Below, one piece after another: positions 33,886 to 39,909 of a stretch of DNA of 39,909 nt. Location of the stretch: the NCBI GenBank assembly GCA_003697125.1, contig RFGB01000212.1:1-39909 (forward strand), read 5' to 3'. Position 1 is the stretch's first letter. Each line of letters opens with the position of its first letter. Under the pieces are notes generated by a model, which was given only the letters and a program-made list of their open reading frames with translations, ran no database searches and was not told where the DNA came from. A program made the position numbers and the translations under genes. Origin of the DNA: Alphaproteobacteria bacterium (GTDB lineage: Bacteria; Pseudomonadota; Alphaproteobacteria; Rhodobacterales; Rhodobacteraceae).

Positions 33886-34757
33886 ATGTCGATGATCTGA
33901 TCGCCATCGACGTCCATACCCATGCCGAGGAGCCTTGCAAGGGCCCCCGCGATGACGGCTATCACGAGTTCCAGGCCGGCATGGCCCGCTATTTCCGCAA
34001 TCCGGCCGGCGCCCAGGGCATGCTGCCCACGGTGGAACAGACGGCCGCCTATTACCGGGAACGGCGCATCGGCTGCGTGATCTTCCCCGTCGATGCCGAA
34101 CGCGAGACCGGCTTCCGGCGCTATTCCAACGAGGAAGTCGCCCGCATCGCCGCCGAGAACGCCGACATCATGATCCCCTTCGCCTCGATCGACCCGGCCA
34201 AGGGGCGTGCCGGCGCGCGCGAGGCCCGCCGGCTGATCGAGAGCTTCGGCGTGCGCGGCTTCAAGTTCCACCCGACCATGCAGGGTTTCTGGCCCAATGA
34301 CCGCATGGCCTGGCCGCTCTACGAGGTCATCGCCGAGGCGGGCGCCATCGCGCTGTTCCACACCGGCCAGACCGGGGTCGGCGCCGGCATGCGCGGCGGC
34401 ATGGGCATGCGTCTGAAGTATTCAAACCCCATGGCCATCGACGATGTCGCGGTGGACTTCCCCGACATGAAGATCATCCTCGCCCACCCCTCCTTCCCCT
34501 GGCAGGAGGAGGCGCTGAGCGTCGCAACCCACAAGCCCAATGTCTGGATCGACCTGTCGGGGTGGTCGCCGAAATACTTCCCGCCGATCCTGATCCAGTA
34601 CTGCAACACGATCCTGAAGCACCGGATGCTGTTCGGATCGGACTGGCCGGCGATCACCCCGGACCGATGGCTTGCGGATTTCGCGAAGATCGGGATCCGC
34701 GACGAGGTCCGGCCCCTGATCCTGAAGGAGAATGCGCGGGCCCTGCTGGGCCTGTGA
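33882..34757 (+). CDS. Amidohydrolase family 2 (ACMSD-like) protein
   Basis: 291 aa TIM-barrel metalloenzyme. HxH motif His12/His14 in IDVHTHAEE, RGFKFHPTMQGFWPND, LFHTGQTG, KIILAHPSFPWQEEAL, and the C-terminal metal Asp in LFGSDWPAITPDRWL. Family 2 members include aromatic decarboxylases (gamma-resorcylate, 5-carboxyvanillate, ACMSD) and lactone or C-C hydrolases. Its position between the MarR and TRAP genes suggests an accessory aromatic acid role, not determined here. The ATG overlaps the MarR stop (ATGA) and GGAGGCG precedes it. Confidence 0.85.
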   Translation: MNVDDLIAIDVHTHAEEPCKGPRDDGYHEFQAGMARYFRNPAGAQGMLPTVEQTAAYYRERRIGCVIFPVDAERETGFRRYSNEEVARIAAENADIMIPFASIDPAKGRAGAREARRLIESFGVRGFKFHPTMQGFWPNDRMAWPLYEVIAEAGAIALFHTGQTGVGAGMRGGMGMRLKYSNPMAIDDVAVDFPDMKIILAHPSFPWQEEALSVATHKPNVWIDLSGWSPKYFPPILIQYCNTILKHRMLFGSDWPAITPDRWLADFAKIGIRDEVRPLILKENARALLGL

Positions 34758-34776
34758 CGGAGCAGCGGAGGAAACC

Positions 34777-35889
34777 ATGAGACTGATTCATGCGGTTGCG
34801 GCCGGGGCCCTGGCACTGACCAGCCTGCCCGCCGCGGCGGAGGAGCTGGTCTACGGCTCCTGGGTGCCCGCCGCCGACTGGCTGACCGCCAAGGCCCTGC
34901 CCGAGTATTTCGCCCGCGTCGAGAAGGACGCGCCCGGCGAGGTGACATGGACCTGGATCGCCGGCGGACAGCTCGCCGGCGGGCGCGAGACCCCGACCGC
35001 CATCCAGGACGGGGTGATGGATGCGGGGCTGGTGATCCCGACCTATGTGCCGAACCTCCTGCCCTCGCTGGCGATCATGTATGGCATCGCCATCGAGGGC
35101 AACGACCCCGTCGCCGCCGCCGGCGCCTCGATGGAGGTGATGCTGCTGCGCTGCCCGTCCTGCCTGGCCGAGGCGCGGGCGATCAACCAGATCCCGCTGG
35201 CCGGCCATGCCGGCGCACCCTATGTGCTGATGTGCCGCGAACCGGTGCGCAGCGTCGCCGATCTGAAGGGCAGGCGCATCCGTGCCTCGGGCGCCGCGCT
35301 CGACATGCTGAACATGGCCGGCGCGGCCACGGTCTCCGCCAGCCTGGTCGAGGCGGTGAGCCTGCTGCAGCGCGGCGGGCTCGACTGCGTGGCGGGCGTG
35401 GGCGAATGGCTGCGCACCTTCGGCTAAGGGGACTTCGCCAAATATGTCACCGACTTCTCGTTCGGCGTGTCCTCGCCCGCGATCAACCTGTCGATCAACC
35501 GCGACCGCTGGCTGGCCATGTCCGACACCGAGGAGCGCGCCCATCTGCGCCATGCCGGATATCTGGTCGCCGAGATGACCATCGGCAGCTTCATCATCCG
35601 CAACCAGCAGGCGGTCGACGAACAGGTGCGCGACAATGGCGTGCAGATCATCCGGGGCGATGCCAGCTTTGACGCGCTGATGAAGCGCTACAAGGCGGCC
35701 GAGATGGACACCGCGATTGCCAAGGGCCGCGAATTCGGCGTCGAGGGGGTCGAGGCGATGGTGCGCGACTATCTCGACACCGCCGAGAAGTGGCGCGGCC
35801 TTTCGGCCGAGATCGGGACCGACATCGAGAAGTTCGCCGAAGTGCTGTGGCGCGAGGTCTATTCCAGGATCGACCCGAACGCCCTCTGA
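34777..35889 (+). pseudogene. TRAP transporter substrate-binding protein (DctP type), interrupted by an in-frame TAA
   Basis: The reading frame encodes a 370-codon DctP-type periplasmic receptor with signal peptide MRLIHAVAAGALALTSLPAAA. Codon 217 is TAA (35425-35427), between GEWLRTFG and GDFAKYVTDFSFG; the same frame then continues without interruption to 35889 (VLWREVYSRIDPNAL). The expected residue here is probably Tyr (FGYGDFAKY), so one change of TAC or TAT to TAA would explain it. The encoded 216-residue fragment would lack the C-terminal lobe. GGAGGAAACC is a good ribosome binding site. The membrane genes downstream are intact. A sequencing error or tolerated readthrough are alternatives. 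Confidence 0.85.
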
Positions 35890-35907
35890 TCCGGCGAGGC
35901 TGCCCCC

Positions 35908-36450
35908 ATGGCCGCGCCGATGACCCGCGCGACCGGCCTGTGCCGCCGGATTGCCGACGGCCTGTTCGCCCTGGCCCTTCTGGCCGGGGCGGCAATGATG
36001 ACGCATGTCACCGTCGATGTGCTGGCGCGCAGCCTCCTGGCCCGGCCGCTGCCCGGCACCAACGAGGTGGTCGCCGCCTATTACATGATCGCGGTGGCCT
36101 TCCTGCCCTGGGCCCATCTGGCGCTGGCCGACCGGCACATCACCGTCGACATGTTCGTTGCCCGCCTGGGGCGGCGCTGGCGGGCGGGGCTGGACCTGTT
36201 CGCGCGGCTGGTGACCATCCTCTACACGGCGGTGTTCACCTGGCAGAGCTGGATCGGCGCGCTGCGCCGCACCGCGCGCGGCGAGGTTCTTGAGATCCCC
36301 ACCGGCTTCCTGCCCGCATGGCCGGGGCGATGGCTGCTGCCGGTGGCGGGCGCGGCGATGCTGGTGGCGCTGGTGCTGCGGCTGGTCGCCGATCTCGGCA
36401 CCGCATCCCGCGACGGCGGCGATGGTGACGTGTCTGGGGGGCGCGGGTGA
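35908..36450 (+). CDS. TRAP transporter small permease (DctQ type)
   Basis: 180 aa with four hydrophobic helices (LFALALLAGAAMMTHVTVDVLAR, EVVAAYYMIAVAFLPWAHLALA, the VTILYTAVFTWQSWIGAL segment, and the C-terminal LLPVAGAAMLVALVLRLVADL). HITVDMFVARL is the typical DctQ motif following helix 2. Forms the inner-membrane complex with DctM. 18 bases after the interrupted dctP; its stop overlaps the DctM start. Confidence 0.88.
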   Translation: MAAPMTRATGLCRRIADGLFALALLAGAAMMTHVTVDVLARSLLARPLPGTNEVVAAYYMIAVAFLPWAHLALADRHITVDMFVARLGRRWRAGLDLFARLVTILYTAVFTWQSWIGALRRTARGEVLEIPTGFLPAWPGRWLLPVAGAAMLVALVLRLVADLGTASRDGGDGDVSGGRG

Positions 36451-37769
36451 TGTCGGGGCTCGAGCTGGGTCTGGTCAGCCTTGCCGCCGTGCTGGCGCTC
36501 ATCGCGCTGCGGGTGCCGATCGGGGTGGCGCTGGCCGGGGTCAGCTTCCTGGGCTTCTGGCATCTGCGCAACCTGAATGTCGCCCTGTCGATGGTGCGAG
36601 AGGTGCCGCACGGCTTCGCGTCCAGCTGGGACCTTTCGGCCATTCCCATGTTCCTGCTGATGGGCGCGATCGCGAATGCCAGCGGCATCGCTGCGGCGCT
36701 GTTCTCGGCCGCGCGGATCTGGCTGGCGGGGCTGCCCGGCGGGCTGGCGGTGGCGGCCAATCTCGCCTGCGCGGGCTTCGCGGCGGCCTGCGGATCCTCG
36801 GTTGCCGCCGCCGCGGCCATGGCGAGACTTGCCGTGCCCGAGATGCTGCGCGCGGGCTACGAGAAGGGGCTGGCCGCGGGGGTGGTGGCCTCGGCCGGAA
36901 CCATCGCCGCGCTGATCCCCCCCTCGATCCTTCTGGTCCTGTTCGGGGTGTTCGCCGAGGTCTCGATCGTCGACCTTCTGATCGGCGGGGTGGTGCCCGG
37001 GCTGATCACCGCGGCGGTCTACACGGCGATGATCCTGCTGCGCTGCCGGCTGGACCGGTCGCTGGCACCGCGTCCCGACCCTGCCGCGATCGCCGCGCTG
37101 GGCGCTGCGCGCTGGCGTGCGCTGGCCGAGGTCTGGCCGCTGGTGCTGCTGATCGGCGGGATCATCGGGGGGCTGTATTCCGGGATGGTCAGCCCCACCG
37201 AGGCCGGGGCGGCGGGGGCCTTCCTCGCGCTGGTCATCGCGGTCGCGCAGCGGCGGATGACCATGGGGCGCATGGTCGAGGCGCTCGCCGAGGGCATGGG
37301 CACCACCGCCCAGATCTTCTTCGTCGGGATGGGTGCGGTGATGTTCACCCGCTTCCTGTCGCTGACCGGAACATCGGCGGCGCTGGCCGATCTGGTGGCG
37401 CCGCTCGCGCTGGATCCGGTGCTGATCGTGATCGCGATGTCGGTGGTCTATCTGGTGCTGGGCATGTTCCTCGACCCCATCGGCATCATGCTGATCACGC
37501 TGCCGGTGTTCCTGCCGCTGCTGAAGACGCTGCAGATGGATCTGGTCTGGTTCGGCGTGCTGGTGGTCAAGTATATCGAGATCGGCATGCTGACCCCGCC
37601 GCTGGGCTTCAACCTATTCGTCGTCAAGTCCGTGGTCGGCGGCGAGATCTCCCTTGAACGCATCTTCCGCGGCGTCGGCTGGTTCCTTGTCTGCGACCTG
37701 GTCGTCGTGGCGCTGATGATCCTGTTTCCGGATCTGGTCACCTTCCTGCCCGGGCTGATGCGGGGCTGA
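36450..37769 (+). CDS. TRAP transporter large permease (DctM type)
   Basis: 439 aa, the usual length, about 12-13 transmembrane helices. Characteristic DctM segments: RVPIGVALAGVSFLGFWHLRN, SSWDLSAIPMFLLMGAIANASGI, AAACGSSVAAAAAMARLAVPEML, GTIAALIPPSILLVLFG, SPTEAGAAGAF, GMFLDPIGIMLITLPVFLP and LGFNLFVVKSVVGG. Na+-driven secondary transporter of carboxylates; the partner receptor gene is broken, so import may not function unless another receptor supplies it. ATG 36450 was selected (TGATG with dctQ) over the preceding GTG. Confidence 0.93.
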   Translation: MSGLELGLVSLAAVLALIALRVPIGVALAGVSFLGFWHLRNLNVALSMVREVPHGFASSWDLSAIPMFLLMGAIANASGIAAALFSAARIWLAGLPGGLAVAANLACAGFAAACGSSVAAAAAMARLAVPEMLRAGYEKGLAAGVVASAGTIAALIPPSILLVLFGVFAEVSIVDLLIGGVVPGLITAAVYTAMILLRCRLDRSLAPRPDPAAIAALGAARWRALAEVWPLVLLIGGIIGGLYSGMVSPTEAGAAGAFLALVIAVAQRRMTMGRMVEALAEGMGTTAQIFFVGMGAVMFTRFLSLTGTSAALADLVAPLALDPVLIVIAMSVVYLVLGMFLDPIGIMLITLPVFLPLLKTLQMDLVWFGVLVVKYIEIGMLTPPLGFNLFVVKSVVGGEISLERIFRGVGWFLVCDLVVVALMILFPDLVTFLPGLMRG

Positions 37770-37785
37770 CGGCGGGGCGGCACTA

Positions 37786-37800
37786 TTCCATGTGGTGGAA
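37786..37800. other. Short inverted repeat in the TRAP/aldose dehydrogenase gap
   Basis: TTCCA-TGTGG-TGGAA has exact 5-bp arms in the 133-base gap 37770-37902. It is the only structure noticed there and could be an operator or chance. No clear promoter was found. Confidence 0.2.
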
Positions 37801-37902
37801 AGCCGCCCCCGGGGGTGGCGATGGAAGTCGCGGCGCTTTCGCGCCAAGATCGGCATGCGGCGGATTGCCGCGCCAATAACAGCTATGTCAGGGAGAGACC
37901 CG

Positions 37903-39156
37903 ATGAAACGGATTCTTCTGGCCTCGGCCGCGCTGGTGATCAGCGCGCTGGCGGCCCCCGCCCAGATGGCCCTGCCGGAGAACCTCGAGAAGCTCGGCCG
38001 CTTCCAGGTCACCGGCGTGACCGATTTCACCTATGTCGAGCAGGGCGGCGAATATGCCGAAGCCATCAAGAAGACGCTTCAGCGGATCAAGCTGCCGCCC
38101 GGCTTCAAGATCGAACTCTACGCCATCGTGCCCGATGCGCGCCACATGGCGGTGGGACCGCAGGGCATCGTCACCTTCGTCGGCACCCGCAAGTCCGAGG
38201 TCTGGGCGGTCACCGACCGCAACAAGGACCGTGTCGCGGACGAGGTGAAGAACTTCGCCCCCTCGCTGCCCAAGACCATCCCCAACGGGCCCTGCTTCAC
38301 CAAGGACGGCTTCCTGATCATCGCCGAGCGCAACCGGGTGCTGCTGTATCCGGCGGCGGAATTCTTCTATGAGAGCCCCGACGTGGTGGCGATCCCGATC
38401 GTGCCCGAGGGCAAGCTGATCCCGCCCGAGGAGGAGAGCTACAACCACACCGCCCGCGTCTGCCGCGTCGGGCCGGACGGAAAGCTCTACATCTCGCTCG
38501 GCCAGCCCTACAACGTCTTCCCGCCCGAGAAGATGGATCTTTACAACGAATGGGGTATCGGCGGCATCATCCGCATGAACATCGACGGCACCGGGCGCGA
38601 GGTCTACACCTACGGCGTGCGCAACTCGGTGGGCATGGATTTCCACCCCGAGACGGGCGAGCTGTGGTTCACCGACAACCAGGTCGACGGGATGGGTGAC
38701 GACATTCCCCCGGGCGAGCTGAACCGGCAGACCGCGCCGGGCCAGCATTTCGGCTTCCCCTGGTATGGCGGCGGCCATGTCCGGACCAATGAATACAAGG
38801 ACAGCGAGCCGCCCGCCGACGTGGTGTTCCCCGCCGTCGAGATGGTCGCCCACGCGGCCGATCTGGGCATGACCTTCTATACCGGCAACATGTTTCCCGA
38901 GAAGTATCGCAACGCGATCTTCTCCGCCCAGCACGGGTCCTGGAACCGCACGACGCCGGTGGGCGCGCGGGTGATGGTGACCTTCATCGATGCCGAGGGC
39001 AACGCCACCTCCGAGCCCTTCGCCGAGGGCTGGATCGACGAGAACGGCGAATATCTCGGCCGGCCCGTCGACGTGGCGCAGCTGCGCGACGGTTCGCTGC
39101 TGGTCTCCGACGACCTCGTCGGCGCGCTCTACCGCATCTCCTATGTCGGTCAGTGA
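37903..39156 (+). CDS. Sorbosone dehydrogenase family (PQQ-type beta-propeller) periplasmic protein
   Basis: 417 aa with signal peptide MKRILLASAALVISALAAPA. Soluble aldose/sorbosone-dehydrogenase-like six-bladed propeller: LPPGFKIELYAI, RHMAVGPQGIVTFVG, HTARVCRVGPDGKLYISLGQPYN, VYTYGVRNSVGMDFHPETGELWFTDN, GQHFGFPWYGGGHVRT, IFSAQHGSWNRTTP, LLVSDDLVGALYRISY. Relatives oxidise sugars or aldehydes with PQQ, or may be electron carriers with unknown substrate. PQQ residues cannot be checked by eye. The TGA overlaps the start of the diheme cytochrome (TGATG), so they are co-expressed and probably an electron-transfer pair. GGGAGAGA precedes the ATG. Confidence 0.87.
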   Translation: MKRILLASAALVISALAAPAQMALPENLEKLGRFQVTGVTDFTYVEQGGEYAEAIKKTLQRIKLPPGFKIELYAIVPDARHMAVGPQGIVTFVGTRKSEVWAVTDRNKDRVADEVKNFAPSLPKTIPNGPCFTKDGFLIIAERNRVLLYPAAEFFYESPDVVAIPIVPEGKLIPPEEESYNHTARVCRVGPDGKLYISLGQPYNVFPPEKMDLYNEWGIGGIIRMNIDGTGREVYTYGVRNSVGMDFHPETGELWFTDNQVDGMGDDIPPGELNRQTAPGQHFGFPWYGGGHVRTNEYKDSEPPADVVFPAVEMVAHAADLGMTFYTGNMFPEKYRNAIFSAQHGSWNRTTPVGARVMVTFIDAEGNATSEPFAEGWIDENGEYLGRPVDVAQLRDGSLLVSDDLVGALYRISYVGQ

Positions 39157-39776
39157 TGCGACCCGGGCTGATCGCGGCAGCCCTGTTCGGTGCGGCGGTT
39201 GCGGCCGCCGCACCGGCGCATCAGGGCATGACGCCCGCCGAACCTGAGGCCGGGCACGACTGGCCGCCCGGCGATCCCCAGGCCGGGCGGCGGCTTGCCG
39301 GCCAGTGCCGCACCTGCCACGGGCTCGACGGCATCGCCCGCATTCCCATCGCGCCGAATATCGGGGGAGAGCACGCCGCCTATATCGCCGCCCAGCTCGA
39401 TGCCTTCCGTTCCGGCGCGCGGGAACACGAGATGATGTCGATCGTGGCGCGCGGGCTGACCGACCAGCAGATCGCCGATCTGGCCGCCTGGTATTCGGGC
39501 TTCCGGGCCGAGGCGGAGCTGCACGCCGACCCCGCCGACGCGCCCCAGCCCTGCGCCTCGTGCCACGGGGCCGACGGCATCGCGGTCGACGAGATGGCGC
39601 CGAACCTGGCCGGGGAGACGGCCGTCTACATCGACACCCAGCTGCGCGCCTTCCGTTCGGGCAAGCGCCATTCCGAGGTGATGGGGCCGATCGCCGAAGC
39701 GATGAGCGATGCCGAGATGCGCGCCGCGGCGGAATGGTATGCGGCGACCCGCCTGAAGGTCAGCCGCCCCGACTAG
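39156..39776 (+). CDS. Diheme cytochrome c (class I, cytochrome c4-like)
   Basis: 206 aa. Signal peptide MRPGLIAAALFGAAVAAAAPAHQG, then two CxxCH heme sites: C51-R-T-C-H55 and C133-A-S-C-H137. Each domain is followed by PNIGGEHAAYIAAQL or PNLAGETAVYIDTQL and a methionine-containing segment (EMMSIV, EVMGPI) able to give the axial Met. The c4/periplasmic class is an electron acceptor for dehydrogenases. Start-coupled to the sorbosone dehydrogenase-like gene. Its TAG stop forms part of a CTAG that is the apparent insertion site of an IS5-family element, so the native 3' flank is lost. Confidence 0.9.
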   Translation: MRPGLIAAALFGAAVAAAAPAHQGMTPAEPEAGHDWPPGDPQAGRRLAGQCRTCHGLDGIARIPIAPNIGGEHAAYIAAQLDAFRSGAREHEMMSIVARGLTDQQIADLAAWYSGFRAEAELHADPADAPQPCASCHGADGIAVDEMAPNLAGETAVYIDTQLRAFRSGKRHSEVMGPIAEAMSDAEMRAAAEWYAATRLKVSRPD

Positions 39777-39909
39777 GACACCGACTCATGAACGCGCAAC
39801 CAGATGCGTTTTGCGGCAAGTTTGATCAGGGCGAGGAAGTTGGCGTCATGTTTCTCGTATCGGGTTGCGATTGCCCTGTAGTGCTTGAGCTTTGAGAAAA
39901 ACCGCTCGA
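39773..39909 (-). CDS. IS5-family transposase, C-terminal end (truncated at the right edge)
   Basis: Reading leftwards from the right edge, the frame gives ERFFSKLKHYRAIATRYEK, then HDANFLALIKLAAKRIWLRVHESVS and a TAG stop at 39773-39775. The RFF(N/S)KLK-RAIATRYEK pattern, followed by the FLAL(I/V)KLAA(A/K)RIW motif, is characteristic of the C-terminal end of many IS5-family (IS427-like) DDE transposases. The catalytic part is outside the window. Its stop overlaps the cytochrome stop on the opposite strand, so it falls on the insertion site. Confidence 0.85.
   Translation of the reverse strand, partial: ERFFSKLKHYRAIATRYEKHDANFLALIKLAAKRIWLRVHESVS
39777..39909 (-). mobile_element. IS5-family element, terminal part
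   Basis: The sequence from the CTAG at 39773-39776 onward drops to about 53% GC by count, against roughly 70% in the genes around it, and carries a transposase end. The first bases, GACACCGACTCATGAACGCG, are the likely element terminus; the other end is outside the window. CTAG is a target used by IS427-group elements. The exact boundary is uncertain by a few bases. Confidence 0.65.

Overview
The window is chromosomal DNA of very high GC content (roughly 70% by eye) with tightly packed operons. Many adjacent genes share ATGA or TGATG stop/start overlaps. Gene content (MtaB, DapF, the MetY type, an anthraniloyl-CoA monooxygenase cluster, TRAP and Liv-type transporters, feruloyl-CoA synthase, HyuA/HyuB) suggests an alphaproteobacterium, most likely Rhodobacterales. 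This is inferred from protein style; no rRNA or tRNA gene is present to confirm it.

Layout. (1) 1-7391, housekeeping: a truncated secreted protein (-), a SIMPL-domain periplasmic protein (+), metY (-), topA (+), and the overlapping pair dapF-mtaB (-). (2) 7574-20180 (+), a 13-gene catabolic operon that closely matches the aerobic CoA-dependent 2-aminobenzoate (anthranilate) pathway first described in Azoarcus evansii. It holds 2-aminobenzoyl-CoA monooxygenase/reductase, an SDR, a MarR regulator, a crotonase, an acyl-CoA dehydrogenase, an aryl-CoA ligase, a five-gene Liv-type ABC importer, a 4HBT thioesterase and a Rid-family protein. A sigma70-like promoter overlapped by a small inverted repeat precedes it. 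(3) 20191-22965 (-), a phytochrome-like protein that lacks every known bilin-binding cysteine and has degenerate GGDEF and EAL domains.

(4) 23032-30034 (-), a six-gene translationally coupled operon: aconitase-type large and small subunits, an isocitrate lyase/PEP-mutase-family lyase, HyuB, HyuA, and an isochorismatase-fold protein lacking its usual cysteine. The first three match in family and order the dimethylmaleate hydratase/dimethylmalate lyase trio of Eubacterium barkeri nicotinate fermentation. Coupled to a cyclic-amide/imide-opening HyuAB, they suggest an undescribed pathway for a heterocyclic imide or lactam. This is the most interesting candidate system in the window.

(5) 30503-37769, a hydroxycinnamate-type locus: feruloyl-CoA synthase (-) diverges from crotonase-MarR-amidohydrolase-TRAP transporter (+). 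An AT-rich 24-bp palindrome lies between the two arms. The TRAP substrate-binding gene carries an in-frame TAA and is probably a pseudogene. (6) 37903-39776 (+), a periplasmic sorbosone/aldose dehydrogenase-like protein coupled to a diheme cytochrome c. (7) 39773-39909 (-), the C-terminal end of an IS5-family transposase whose element abuts the cytochrome stop codon. No CRISPR array, tRNA, rRNA or recognised riboswitch was seen.
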